Under the pieces are notes generated by a model, which did not search any database, was not told the origin of the DNA, and saw only the letters and a program-made list of their open reading frames with translations. A stretch of 64,000 nt of DNA from CAZGXI01 sp964529715 (lineage in GTDB: Bacteria > Chloroflexota > Anaerolineae > Aggregatilineales > Ch27): assembly GCA_964529715.1 (NCBI GenBank), contig CAZGXI010000016.1:39579-103578 (forward strand), read 5' to 3'. Position 1 is the first letter of the stretch; each line of letters begins with the position of its first letter. Position numbers and translations under genes: made by a program. Of this stretch, positions 1 through 7,822 are shown one piece after another.

Positions 1-69
1 ATCTGGATCATCAGTTGGGACGACGGCGACGAGGCCGCGCCGTCAGAATCAAAGGATGAGGCGCGTTAG
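1..69 (+). CDS. C-terminal fragment of a gene entering from the left edge
   Basis: An open frame enters at base 1 and stops with TAG at 67-69. About 22 residues are visible, ending in an Asp/Glu-rich tail (DDGDEAAPSESKDEAR). No family can be named from this. It is called because a strong hairpin terminator follows at 104-135 and the next gene (yceI) is convergent, so a plus-strand gene end is expected here. The frame itself is not proven. Confidence 0.45.
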   Translation: MWIISWDDGDEAAPSESKDEAR

Positions 70-103
70 GCGCGTCTGTCGCTGCCATCGCAAAATAACC
101 CTG

Positions 104-135
104 TCGGGGGCGGTCTTGTGCCGCCCCCACGTTTT
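104..135. terminator. Rho-independent terminator between convergent genes
   Basis: Perfect 8-bp arms GGGGGCGG (106-113) and CCGCCCCC (121-128) with a 7-base loop are followed by ACGTTTT. An AAAATAA tract lies on the other side (92-98), so the hairpin can also act on the minus strand. It sits between the left-edge gene end and the yceI end. Confidence 0.75.
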
Positions 136-153
136 GCCCGCCGTTGACCGGCC

Positions 154-693
154 TCAGGCTGCGGCGGCTTCCATTTCCTTCACCAGTTCCAGCTCGATGT
201 CGATGGCGACGTCTTCGCCCACCAACACGCCGCCCGTTTCCAAAACCTGATTCCAGGTCAGATTCCAATCCTTACGGTTGATTTTCGTCCGGGCGCTGAA
301 GCCGGCGCTGGTCGTGCCCCAGGGACTGCGGGCCTGCCCGGTGTATTCCACCTCCAGCGTCACTTCGCGCGTGATGCCGCGAATGGTCAGGTCGCCGATC
401 AGCCGGGCTGTGTTCGGGCCGGTGCGCTCAACCCGCCGGCTTTTGAAGGTGAGGTAAGGATAGTTGGCGGCATCCAGAAAGTCTGGCGACTTGAGGTGGT
501 TATCGCGGTTCGGGTCGCGGGTGTTGATGCTGGCAGCCGCGATGCGCACTTCCACTGTTGAGCGTTCGGGCTGCTCCTCGTCCATATCAAATTCGCCGTC
601 AAATTGCTCGAAGCGTCCACGCACATTGGAAATCATCATGTGCCGGACCGAGAATGTGATCTGCGAGTGTACAGGGTCGATCTTCCAGGACAT
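154..693 (-). CDS. YceI-family lipocalin-like protein
   Basis: 179 aa, the usual size of a YceI domain, which covers the whole protein (about residues 2-172). The family folds as an extended lipocalin-like barrel and binds isoprenoid-type lipids. The hallmark start W-x-I-D-P-x-H-S is present, followed by F-x-V-R-H, and then SPDFLDAANYPYLTFKS and the LTIRGITREVTLEVEY strand pair. There is no signal peptide, so this is the cytoplasmic form rather than the secreted one of proteobacteria. A strong Shine-Dalgarno (AAGGAGGGAG) precedes the start. The palindrome at 722-736, 29 bp upstream, and the MarR gene transcribed just upstream suggest MarR control. The lipid ligand is unknown. Confidence 0.9.
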   Translation of the reverse strand: MSWKIDPVHSQITFSVRHMMISNVRGRFEQFDGEFDMDEEQPERSTVEVRIAAASINTRDPNRDNHLKSPDFLDAANYPYLTFKSRRVERTGPNTARLIGDLTIRGITREVTLEVEYTGQARSPWGTTSAGFSARTKINRKDWNLTWNQVLETGGVLVGEDVAIDIELELVKEMEAAAA

Positions 694-721
694 GGCTCCC
701 TCCTTCAGGGATAGGTATGGA

Positions 722-736
722 TATATACTGTATATA
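722..736 (-). promoter_or_regulatory. Candidate MarR operator in the yceI promoter
   Basis: TATATACTGTATATA is a perfect 7-1-7 palindrome in an otherwise GC-rich sequence. It is centred 36 bp upstream of the yceI start and overlaps plausible -10 hexamers. A related TGTATA-containing motif lies upstream of the marR gene at 1279-1288. That the MarR protein binds here is inference. Confidence 0.55.
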
Positions 737-803
737 AGTAAACCGTTTGTGCCTTAAAAAGCCGTCCGTCGCCGAACGGTGCGCTTCCGATAGCCTGCTG
801 CCC

Positions 804-1262
804 TCAGCGCGATGCGCGGTCCAGTTTGCCCAGCAGCGCCAGGAGGGTCGCCTGCTCATCGGGCGACAGGACAGCCATCCGGCGGGCCAGGTCGGCCTCG
901 ACCTGGGGAGCGGCGGCCTGGTAAGCGTGTAGCCCTGCCGCCGTGACGTACAGGCGATGGGCGCGACGATCTGCCGGGTCGCCCTGCCGCTCGACCAAGC
1001 CGGCGCTTTCCAGCCGGTCGATCAGGCCGCAGATGTTGCCTTTTGTCACCAGCAACCGCTCGGCGAGCGCCTGCTGGCTCAGCCCCGGTTCGGCAGCCAG
1101 GTGGGCCAGTACGTCGAACTGCGCGTAGGTCAGGCCGTGCGCCGCCAGCAGCGCGTGCTGCTCGTGGGCGATGCGGTTGTGCACGCGCACCAGGTGCAGC
1201 CAGGTGAGCACGCTGCGTCGGTAATCCCGGATGATATGTGCTTTGGGCGTTTTTTTCACCAC
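804..1262 (-). CDS. MarR-family transcriptional regulator
   Basis: 152 aa, typical MarR length. The winged-helix core occupies about residues 45-110: helix LSQQALAERLLVTKGNICGL is the helix-turn-helix, followed by IDRLESAGLVERQGDPADRR with the D-x-R wing motif and RLYVTAAG. These dimeric repressors usually respond to small phenolic or oxidising ligands; no redox Cys is evident. It is transcribed in the same direction as yceI, which starts 110 bp downstream. TATA-type palindromic motifs lie in front of both genes, so autoregulation and yceI repression are likely. Confidence 0.9.
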   Translation of the reverse strand: MVKKTPKAHIIRDYRRSVLTWLHLVRVHNRIAHEQHALLAAHGLTYAQFDVLAHLAAEPGLSQQALAERLLVTKGNICGLIDRLESAGLVERQGDPADRRAHRLYVTAAGLHAYQAAAPQVEADLARRMAVLSPDEQATLLALLGKLDRASR

Positions 1263-1276
1263 GTCGCTCCAATTCG

Positions 1277-1290
1277 TTTATATGTATACC
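1277..1290 (-). promoter_or_regulatory. Second TATA-type motif upstream of marR
   Basis: TTTATATGTATACC lies 15-28 bp upstream of the marR start and contains TATGTATA and the palindrome GTATAC. It shares TGTATA with the palindrome in front of yceI. It may be the marR -10 region, the operator, or both. Confidence 0.4.
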
Positions 1291-1406
1291 ATTCCGGCGG
1301 CGGACTGTCAAGAGCGGCCAGGTTAGCGTTTGCTGAGTGTGGCGGTGCGTCGGGTATAATCTGCCCCAGAAAGTAGTCTTTGGCTTGTGTTCAGGAGATA
1401 GTTCCC

Positions 1407-2171
1407 ATGCGCCTGGCGGTTCTTTCGGATATTCACGGCAATTTAGCGGCCTTGCAGGCTGTTCTGGCGGACCTGGAGGCGGTGGGTGGCGCGGATATGA
1501 CCTGGATTCTGGGCGATTTGGCGGCTTTTGGGCCGGAGCCGGTCGCTACCCTCGGCGTGATCCGCGCCCTGCCAGAGGATAAGACCAACGTGATCCAGGG
1601 CAATACGGATCGTTACGTCGTCACCGGGGCGCGTCCCATTTGGAAGAAGCCCGACAGCGCCGAAAGCTGGGGCAAATTTGTCGCCGGGAGCAAACTGCGT
1701 GATACCAACTTCGGCTGGACCACCGCCAATATCGGCTGGGAGGAGGCGGAATACCTGCTCAAGCTGGGGACCGATCTCGCGCTGGAAGCGCCCGGCTTCG
1801 GCTGGCTGGTAGGCTTTCACGCCGCGCCGGGGGACGACGAATATGTGCTGCTGCCGGATGTTTCTGACGATGAGCTGTTCGACGTCCTGTTGGAGCGCGA
1901 GGGCCGTATGGCTTTCGGCGGACACACCCATCTCCCGATGGATCGCACGGTGGAGACGTGGCGCATGGTGAACCCCGGCAGCGTTGGCCTGCCCTTCGAT
2001 GGGGATCAACGCGCCGCCTACGCGCTGGTGACGTTTGCGGACGGCACGGTGAACGTCGAGCATCGCCGCGTGGCCTATGACGTGGAGGCGGTGATCGCCC
2101 GGTTGGAGGAACTCCAACACCCGGCGCGCACCTGGGTGATCGAGCGCCTGCGCACGGCGAAAGCGGGATAA
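1407..2171 (+). CDS. Metallophosphoesterase, YfcE/ApaH-like
   Basis: 254 aa. The start at 1407 (MRLAVLSDIHGN) is chosen over the ATG at 1380 because the catalytic D-x-H motif (DIHGN) belongs at the extreme N-terminus and AGGAG lies at 1393-1397. Calcineurin-like metal-binding motifs follow in order: GDLAAFG (GD), GNTD (GN-D), GFHAAPGD (H) and GGHTHLPMDR (GGHTH). The family hydrolyses phosphodiesters or phosphomonoesters with two metals, often Mn. The substrate cannot be read from sequence. It stands alone and is convergent with the PfkB-type kinase gene. Confidence 0.88.
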   Translation: MRLAVLSDIHGNLAALQAVLADLEAVGGADMTWILGDLAAFGPEPVATLGVIRALPEDKTNVIQGNTDRYVVTGARPIWKKPDSAESWGKFVAGSKLRDTNFGWTTANIGWEEAEYLLKLGTDLALEAPGFGWLVGFHAAPGDDEYVLLPDVSDDELFDVLLEREGRMAFGGHTHLPMDRTVETWRMVNPGSVGLPFDGDQRAAYALVTFADGTVNVEHRRVAYDVEAVIARLEELQHPARTWVIERLRTAKAG

Positions 2172-2219
2172 GTTCAAAGTGTTGCGTGTTGAGTTTTAAG
2201 TCGGCCTGGCAGCCTGTTC

Positions 2220-2243
2220 CCCCTCTCCGTTTACGGAGAGGGG
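2220..2243. terminator. Hairpin at the convergent junction, inside the kinase stop codon
   Basis: Arms CCCCTCTCCG (2220-2229) and CGGAGAGGGG (2234-2243) with a TTTA loop. The stop codon of the kinase gene lies at 2231-2233, in and beside this loop. The stem and the following GGTTAGGGGGGTGAGG resemble a common dispersed intergenic palindrome. It probably terminates from both sides, although no clear U tract follows. Confidence 0.5.
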
Positions 2244-3172
2244 GTTAGGGGGGTGAGGTTTGCGTCGGTACGTGCAAAGCAGGCCTCCAGCAGTTCCGGC
2301 GTGATCAACTCCGCCGACGACGCTCGCAGGGTGCAGCAGTGCCGTGCCGCGATCTGCCCGCGCCGGATCGAGTCGTCCAGCGCATAGCCGTCTAGCACGT
2401 GGCTGGTCAGGAAGCCAACCGCCAGGCTGTCGCCCGCGCCGTTGGTGTCGATCACAGGCGCGTCCAGGTGGACGGGATCGAAGAAGTGCACGCCATCCCG
2501 CGTACCGAGCGCGCAACCCTTTGCACCCATGCCCACCACTACGATCTGATCCGGTTTGGCACATAGAAACTGCTGGATCAAGGGCGTGGGGTCGGGGTAG
2601 TTGGCGGCAGAAAAGAACAGGATGTCGGCCTGCTCGATGAAGTCCCGGCGGTAAGGGTCGTCACGCGAGACGATGTCCTGCAAGTCGCAGGCGATGATCG
2701 CGCCGCACTCCCTGGCGATGGGCAGCAGGTCACGCGCCCAGTTGGGGATGTTGAAGTGCGCCAGTTTCGCCCCGGCCAGCACCCGGCGGCAGGTGACGAG
2801 GTCGGGGTGCAGGGTCATGTGGCCCTTGCCGTCGTAGAAGTTCTTGCGCCGCCCGTCGCGGTACATGAAGTTGACGCTGCGCGCCGTACCAGCCGGATCG
2901 GTGAATAGCGCCGTCGTGTCGATGCCATCCCTGGCGAACGTCTCGCGGATGAAGCGCCCACAGAAGTCATCCCCGACGTGGCCGATGAAGGCGGTCCGTT
3001 TGCCCAGGCGCGCGTAGCCTCGCGCGGCGTAACCGCCCGCCTGACCCACGTAGTCGATGTTTTCCGTGAAGCTGGCCTCCACGCTGAAGTCGATGTCGTT
3101 GCCGTAGGCGTAAACGTTCGTGTCGATGCCGACATTGCCGATTACCACCACGTCGAACCGTTGATCTGTCAT
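2231..3172 (-). CDS. PfkB-family carbohydrate/nucleoside kinase
   Basis: 313 aa, matching ribokinase-family length. The start at 3172 (MTDQRFDVVVIGNVGIDTNV) is chosen over an upstream frame extension because the family begins with this strand. N-terminal signature GQAGGYAARGYARLG and the C-terminal signature DTNGAGDSLAVGF are present; the latter contains the anion hole and catalytic Asp. These enzymes phosphorylate the hydroxymethyl group of a sugar or nucleoside using ATP. The substrate is not predictable. The last residues (LTPLTPSP) are encoded by the intergenic palindrome, so the C-terminus seems to have been extended by it. It is last in the minus-strand run from the arginase-like gene, 77 bp after the Nudix gene. 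Confidence 0.88.
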   Translation of the reverse strand: MTDQRFDVVVIGNVGIDTNVYAYGNDIDFSVEASFTENIDYVGQAGGYAARGYARLGKRTAFIGHVGDDFCGRFIRETFARDGIDTTALFTDPAGTARSVNFMYRDGRRKNFYDGKGHMTLHPDLVTCRRVLAGAKLAHFNIPNWARDLLPIARECGAIIACDLQDIVSRDDPYRRDFIEQADILFFSAANYPDPTPLIQQFLCAKPDQIVVVGMGAKGCALGTRDGVHFFDPVHLDAPVIDTNGAGDSLAVGFLTSHVLDGYALDDSIRRGQIAARHCCTLRASSAELITPELLEACFARTDANLTPLTPSP

Positions 3173-3249
3173 GAACGGCTGCTCCGCAATCAGAAGACGA
3201 ACCGCCAGGATGCCAGAAACGCGAAGAAAAACCCTGGTGCGCCTGCCGT

Positions 3250-3741
3250 TTAGACGCCGATAGCGCCGTCCCAGGGTTCGATTTCCGCCGCAACGACGCT
3301 CTCGTTGTCTGCGCCGAAGACGAAGCGCGCCTTCAGCCGTTCGCCTTGCAAGACGCGCGGCAGCCAGTAGGCGTCGTCTTGCCACATCTGGTCGAACGGG
3401 ATCGCCGTCACCGGAAACCAGCCGGGCCGCATCTCGTCGGTCTCCACTGGCTCGCCCTGCCACGTCTTCGCCAGGAAGGCATAAACGACCTGATTCCACG
3501 CCGGCCTGGCAGGAAAGACGAAGATCAGCAGGGCGACGGGCAGCAGGTCGGCTTCCTCGACCCGGACGCCTGTTTCCTCGTGCATTTCCCTGGCAGCCGC
3601 GCGCGCCACCGACTCGCCGTCCTCGATCTTGCCGCCGATGCCATTGCGCTTGCCCGCGCCGAAGCCCTTCTTTTTAAAGCCCAGCAGCACGTCCTGCGGC
3701 GGATCGCCCCGCACCAGGAAGCAGAGGGTTGCGTCTCGCAT
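3250..3741 (-). CDS. Nudix hydrolase, MTH1/MutT type (oxidised purine NTPase)
   Basis: 163 aa. The Nudix box is complete: GGKIEDGESVARAAAREMHE followed by ETGV, with all metal-binding Glu present. The N-terminal GFGAGKRNGIGGK and the C-terminal W-F-P-V-x(5)-MWQDDAYWLP stretch match the MTH1/NUDT1 arrangement for 8-oxo-dGTP and 2-OH-dATP. The likely role is sanitation of oxidised nucleotides in the cytoplasm. TAGGAG precedes the start. The HIT gene lies 9 bp upstream, so the two are co-transcribed. Confidence 0.88.
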   Translation of the reverse strand: MRDATLCFLVRGDPPQDVLLGFKKKGFGAGKRNGIGGKIEDGESVARAAAREMHEETGVRVEEADLLPVALLIFVFPARPAWNQVVYAFLAKTWQGEPVETDEMRPGWFPVTAIPFDQMWQDDAYWLPRVLQGERLKARFVFGADNESVVAAEIEPWDGAIGV

Positions 3742-3750
3742 GGGTCGCTC

Positions 3751-4242
3751 CTATTCGCTGTGCAGGAGGATGTCCAGCGCCGCCCGGATACTGGCGGCGG
3801 TCGCTTCGCCGTCCACCAGCGGGCCGCGCTCCGCCACGAACCGTTTGGAACCCATGGGATCGCCAGGGTAGCGCGGCAAAAGCTGGATGTGCAGGTGGTT
3901 GATCCCGCCATCGCACATGGTATTCAAATAGACCTTTTCTGCGCCCAGGCCGCGCCTGATCGCCCGGATCACCTTCACGCAGAAGGCGAACAGCCGCGCG
4001 GCCTCGTCCTCCGCGAGTTCAGAGATGTCCTCGCGGTGCGGCTTATAGACGACGATGGTGTGCCCCTTCATGCGCGGGTAAAGGTCCAACACGACGCGGA
4101 AGGTGTCGTCCTGGTAGATCACCGGCTGTGCGCCGAACAATTCGCCCGTCGCCAGGTCGTGGCAGGAATAGCAGATTCCCCGTTCCCGCAAGGCGGCGAT
4201 CCGCTGCGCCAGCGTGGCGCGCTCGCCCTGCCAGTCGTTCAT
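3751..4242 (-). CDS. HIT-family nucleotide hydrolase/transferase
   Basis: 163 aa. The histidine-triad motif reads NHLHIQL, that is H-x-H-x-Q. The third residue is Gln as in GalT-type HIT proteins rather than His as in Fhit or HINT. An N-terminal CYSC pair may bind zinc, and MKGHTIVVYKPH carries the conserved structural His. The family cleaves nucleoside-phosphate bonds through a His-linked nucleotidyl intermediate. Its start overlaps the end of the arginase-like gene by 4 bp, indicating translational coupling. Substrate unknown. Confidence 0.85.
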   Translation of the reverse strand: MNDWQGERATLAQRIAALRERGICYSCHDLATGELFGAQPVIYQDDTFRVVLDLYPRMKGHTIVVYKPHREDISELAEDEAARLFAFCVKVIRAIRRGLGAEKVYLNTMCDGGINHLHIQLLPRYPGDPMGSKRFVAERGPLVDGEATAASIRAALDILLHSE

Positions 4243-5102
4243 GCCTGCTGTTCCCCGACCAGTTGCCCGGCCAGCCGCAGCCCGGCGCGCAGCCCCCGCC
4301 CGTCGCCGTCGCAGGCCGGATCGTAGGAGGCGATCCCCGCCCCGGCGACGGCAAACTGCCCGCCGATCAGCCGCAGGGCCTCCTCAAGCTGACCGACCGT
4401 CAGGCCGCCCGGCGGCGCCGGGAAGGGGTTCACCCGCGCCTCGGCAGGGTCGAGCACGTCGATGTCGAAGTGGATATAGACCCGCTGCACGCGCGCCCGC
4501 AGCGCATCCAGGGCCGGGGAGAGCGCCGCCCGGACGCCCGCCTGCCGGATTTGCCCTGCCTCAACAACTGTCACTGCCGAGCGGTCCAGCAGCGTCCGTT
4601 CGCCGGGGTCCAGGTCGCGCCCGCCGACGTGGACGATGTGCGCCTCCGGCACGGGCCGGAAGCCGGGGATGCCCGCCGCGATGGTCTGCCAGCAGCGACC
4701 CGCCGCCGTCGCCAGCCCCATGCCGTCCAGAAAGCCGCTGGCGGTCGTCTCCGGCGTGTTGAAATCGCCGTGCGCGTCGAACCAGATCACGCCCAGGCTA
4801 TCCTGGGCCAGGCCGAGTCCGGCCAGCGCGCCCAGCGCCGCGCCGCAGTTGCCAGAGAGCACCAGCGGAAATTCCCCTGCCGCCCGGACGCGCTCCGCCA
4901 GCGCGCGGTAGAGGCCGAACGCGGTGGCGATTTCGGCGTGGAAGCCCTCCGGCGCTTCGACGGTTTCCATCGCCACTGTGTGCCCGGCAGTGCGCAGGGC
5001 GTCTGCGATGCCGTGCCGAAGCCAGTGATCCGGCCCGCACCCCATGCGGACCGCGCGCTGGCCGGAGTCGTAGGGCAGGGCGAAGATGCGGACGTTCGTC
5101 AT
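4239..5102 (-). CDS. Arginase/ureohydrolase-fold protein with an altered metal site
   Basis: 287 aa. The fold is identified by the second metal motif D-A-H-G-D (109-113) and the third H-F-D-I-D (211-215) followed by VLDP. The first motif, normally GGDHS with a metal-binding His, reads SGNCG (83-87), so the His is replaced by Cys86. Family members of this GNC class are often annotated arginase, but their activity is not established by sequence. It may still bind metal through Cys, or act on another guanidino or formimino compound. It is first in a minus-strand operon with HIT, Nudix and kinase genes, reading away from rsgA through the inverted-repeat promoter at 5145-5175. Confidence 0.85.
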   Translation of the reverse strand: MTNVRIFALPYDSGQRAVRMGCGPDHWLRHGIADALRTAGHTVAMETVEAPEGFHAEIATAFGLYRALAERVRAAGEFPLVLSGNCGAALGALAGLGLAQDSLGVIWFDAHGDFNTPETTASGFLDGMGLATAAGRCWQTIAAGIPGFRPVPEAHIVHVGGRDLDPGERTLLDRSAVTVVEAGQIRQAGVRAALSPALDALRARVQRVYIHFDIDVLDPAEARVNPFPAPPGGLTVGQLEEALRLIGGQFAVAGAGIASYDPACDGDGRGLRAGLRLAGQLVGEQQA

Positions 5103-5144
5103 GGGCAGCGCCTTTCCGGGAAAGATGCACGCAAAAACAGGTTG

Positions 5145-5175
5145 ATTATACGGAATTTCCGCCGTCCCGTATAAT
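5145..5175. promoter_or_regulatory. Divergent promoters embedded in a 9-bp inverted repeat
   Basis: ATTATACGG (5145-5153) and CCGTATAAT (5167-5175) are perfect inverted repeats 13 bp apart. Each contains a consensus TATAAT -10 box: minus strand at 5150-5145 for the arginase-like operon, plus strand at 5170-5175 for rsgA. Each -10 sits where the other promoter would place its -35, so simultaneous use is unlikely. The symmetry could also be an operator. Confidence 0.6.
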
Positions 5176-5207
5176 GATTATGTTGTGAGTATATCAGGGA
5201 GCAGCCG

Positions 5208-6182
5208 ATGCCTTTGACTCTGAACGGTCTGGTGATCAAACAACAGAGCGGCTTTTTTACCGTGCAGACCGAACGGGGCGCTTATGTGTGCCAGCTTCGC
5301 GGGCGGATCAAGGAGGAAGCAGCCCGTAAACGGCGCAAGGAGGCCGTAGACCCAACCCTCAATCTGTGCGCCATCGGCGACCGCGTGACGATCACCGCGC
5401 TGGAAGATCGCACGGGCGTGATCGAGGTGATCCACCCGCGCGAGCGTGTGCTTTCCCGCTCGGACATCGAGGAGCGCGGCGCCGGACGTCAGGAACGCGA
5501 ACAGATCATCATCGCCAATCCGGACCAGGCGGTGTTCGTGCTGGCGGTGGCGAACCCCATGCCCAAACCGCGCGGCCTGGATCGCCTGCTGGTGATGGCC
5601 GAAAAGGCGCAGATTCCCTCTATTCAGATCGTCTGCAACAAGATCGACCTGATTCCGCGCCAGGAGGCGGATGCGCTCTTCGGCCTCTATCAGCGCCTGG
5701 GCTACCCGGTGCTCTATACCAGCGCGCGCACGGGTGAGGGCGTCGATGAACTGCGGGCACTGCTGACCGGGCGGATTTCCGCCCTTACCGGGCCGTCGGG
5801 AGTCGGTAAGACCAGCCTGCTTAACGCCGTCCAGCCGGGGCTAGGACGGGCCGTGCGCGCCGTCAGTCGGGCCACGTCGAAGGGCCGCCACACCACCGTT
5901 TACCGTGAGCTGATTCCCCTAAGCGGCGGTGGCTACGTGGCAGATACGCCCGGCATTCGCACCATCTCAATCTGGGACGTGGAGCCGGGCGAGCTGGACG
6001 CTTATTTCGTGGACATTCGCCCGTTCGTGCGGGACTGTGCTTTTGCCGACTGCACACACGCGCACGAACCCGGTTGCGCCGTGATCGCGGCGGTGGAACG
6101 CGGCGAGATCGATCCGGGCCGCTACGAAAGCTACCTGCGCTTGCGCGAGGAGATCGAGAACAGTTATGAGGATTGGGTGTGA
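5208..6182 (+). CDS. rsgA: Ribosome small-subunit-dependent GTPase A
   Basis: 324 aa, full length. It is a circularly permuted GTPase with motif order G4 (CNKIDL), G1 (GPSGVGKTSLLN), then G3 (DTPG). An N-terminal OB-fold covers about residues 1-80. The C-terminal zinc site is C-x4-C-x-H-x5-C (CAFADCTHAHEPGC). RsgA checks late maturation of the 30S subunit. The start at 5208 follows CAGGGAG. The divergent promoter lies 33 bp upstream. It is followed by a convergent SH3 protein gene. Confidence 0.96.
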   Translation: MPLTLNGLVIKQQSGFFTVQTERGAYVCQLRGRIKEEAARKRRKEAVDPTLNLCAIGDRVTITALEDRTGVIEVIHPRERVLSRSDIEERGAGRQEREQIIIANPDQAVFVLAVANPMPKPRGLDRLLVMAEKAQIPSIQIVCNKIDLIPRQEADALFGLYQRLGYPVLYTSARTGEGVDELRALLTGRISALTGPSGVGKTSLLNAVQPGLGRAVRAVSRATSKGRHTTVYRELIPLSGGGYVADTPGIRTISIWDVEPGELDAYFVDIRPFVRDCAFADCTHAHEPGCAVIAAVERGEIDPGRYESYLRLREEIENSYEDWV

Positions 6183-6226
6183 GGTCGGGTGGGATCAAGC
6201 AGACGTTGCCGCCCGACCGCACATGC

Positions 6227-7660
6227 TTACTCCTCAACCGTGATCACGACGATGAACGCGCCCGCGTTGTTATCCAGCGGCGCGTCGTTGACCTGGAACT
6301 TCAGCACGCCGTCGGTGTCGGCGGTGAACGCCTCGCCTGTTCCCACCAGAAACGGCGTTCCTTCCCCAATGCGCCCGACCAGCGCGGGAATCTGCGCGTC
6401 TGGCAGCGGGTAACGCGCCACGTTCTCCGGGTCGGGATCGACCGCCGACGCGATTCCTGCGCCGCCCGCCGGGCCGTAGAATCGGCATATGGCGAGGTCC
6501 AGGTTGGTGCAGGGATGGACCAGCCCGGCGGCCCTGATGGTGAAGCTCTGCCCAGCAGACACAGACACACCGGAGTCTACCCAGGCTGCTGTGCCCGGTA
6601 CGATTAGCGGCACGGTGATGCGGTGCGGCAGCAGATCGACCGGGAGCGCCCGGATGACCGCGTTCGACCAGGGTTCGGGCTGGCCCGGCGGCGTGTTGGC
6701 GGTCAGCGCCAGACGGTAGCCGACCCCTAGGGTGGTGCGCTCGCCCGCCGAGATCACATCTACGTGGCCGTCGAGCACGCCGATCACCAGGTGGTTTTCG
6801 TCTTCCGCCCGCATAAAGACCGTGCTGCTCAGAGCGATCTCCACGCCGTTGACGCGGAAATGCACCGTCACCCCTTCCGGCGACTGGATCAACATACCGT
6901 CGCGCGGCGCTTCTGCACAGGCGGGGTCGCCAACGCCGGTGGTCAGATAGAACGCCTGCATTGGCGCGGTATAGGCGCCGGCGTCTTCGGCGGCGACGGC
7001 GCGCAGTGTGGCGAGCGGGCAGTTCAGGACCAGTAGCGGCGCGTAAACCCAGCCGTTCCTGCCCTGGAAACTGATGCGCAGCCAGTTCCCGGCCTGGTTG
7101 CGCCCGGTGACGGTGACGTTTTCACCCGCTGTCGTCGTCCCCAGGGCGGGGTATTGCATCCCTGGCCCACCGCGCACATTGACGGCCCGTTCGGCTTGCG
7201 CGGTGCAGGTTGGCGGCGGCGCGGCCATCGCCTCCGGCGGCACGTCGCTGCGCAGGCGCGCGTCGCCAAAGAGCACGAAGGTCACGTTCTGGCCCGGCAG
7301 CATTTCCGGCAGGTCGGCCCGCAGCGACAGCACGGCCACGCCCCATTGGTTTGTCGCCGTGTCCAGGGGGGCGGTCGCCAGGGAGGCCAGGCGGGTCAGG
7401 TCGGCGGTGTCGCCCGGTGAATCGAAGTTGGGCAGGGCGGCGGCGTCCCAGCCGGCGGCGACGACCTGGGTATATCCGTAGCAAGCGGTGTTGCGCGCGA
7501 GATTGCTGCACGACTCGGCTGCCAGTGCCAATGCCTGCTGGACCAGGGCCGGGCAGGTGTCTTGGCCACCCTGCGCGGCAGCGGGGTGAGCATCCTGGGG
7601 GAGACCTGCGCCGAGTAGAGCAGCGGCGATGACGAGGACAAGACTCCGGATGTATTTCAT
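6227..7660 (-). CDS. Secreted SH3-domain protein
   Basis: 477 aa from the start at 7660 (MKYIRSLVLVIAAALLGAGL), which gives a Sec signal peptide ending near AAA and is preceded by GGAGAAGG. The upstream in-frame ATG at 7678 adds six residues ahead of the signal peptide. A bacterial SH3 domain lies at about residues 165-230 (RAVNVRGGPGMQYPALG, then GNWLRISFQGRNGWVYAPLL). A FecR-like beta segment (IQSPEGVTVHFRVNGVEIAL ... LGVGYRLALT) follows near 260-330. The C-terminal third is an unassigned beta-rich domain. It is probably exported and wall-associated. No partner is evident. Confidence 0.8.
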   Translation of the reverse strand: MKYIRSLVLVIAAALLGAGLPQDAHPAAAQGGQDTCPALVQQALALAAESCSNLARNTACYGYTQVVAAGWDAAALPNFDSPGDTADLTRLASLATAPLDTATNQWGVAVLSLRADLPEMLPGQNVTFVLFGDARLRSDVPPEAMAAPPPTCTAQAERAVNVRGGPGMQYPALGTTTAGENVTVTGRNQAGNWLRISFQGRNGWVYAPLLVLNCPLATLRAVAAEDAGAYTAPMQAFYLTTGVGDPACAEAPRDGMLIQSPEGVTVHFRVNGVEIALSSTVFMRAEDENHLVIGVLDGHVDVISAGERTTLGVGYRLALTANTPPGQPEPWSNAVIRALPVDLLPHRITVPLIVPGTAAWVDSGVSVSAGQSFTIRAAGLVHPCTNLDLAICRFYGPAGGAGIASAVDPDPENVARYPLPDAQIPALVGRIGEGTPFLVGTGEAFTADTDGVLKFQVNDAPLDNNAGAFIVVITVEE

Positions 7661-7803
7661 GGAAACCTTCTCCTGCAACCAATACTTTGCGTGTCAGTAT
7701 ACAGATTCTTCGCCGGCGCGATACTGCCGCCTTCTCCGCCCTTTCCGGTTTGAAAACTCTGACCGCTTGTCCCCCGCCGCGCTTTTTCCTCTTGACGGGC
7801 CTG

Positions 7804-7812
7804 TGATATACT
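7804..7812 (+). promoter_or_regulatory. Extended -10 promoter element
   Basis: TGATATACT is an extended -10 (TGn-TATACT). Its last base is 10 bp upstream of the ATG at 7823, so transcription would begin within a few bases of the start codon. No Shine-Dalgarno lies between them, which suggests a nearly leaderless transcript. Confidence 0.4.
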
Positions 7813-7822
7813 GACTTGTGAT

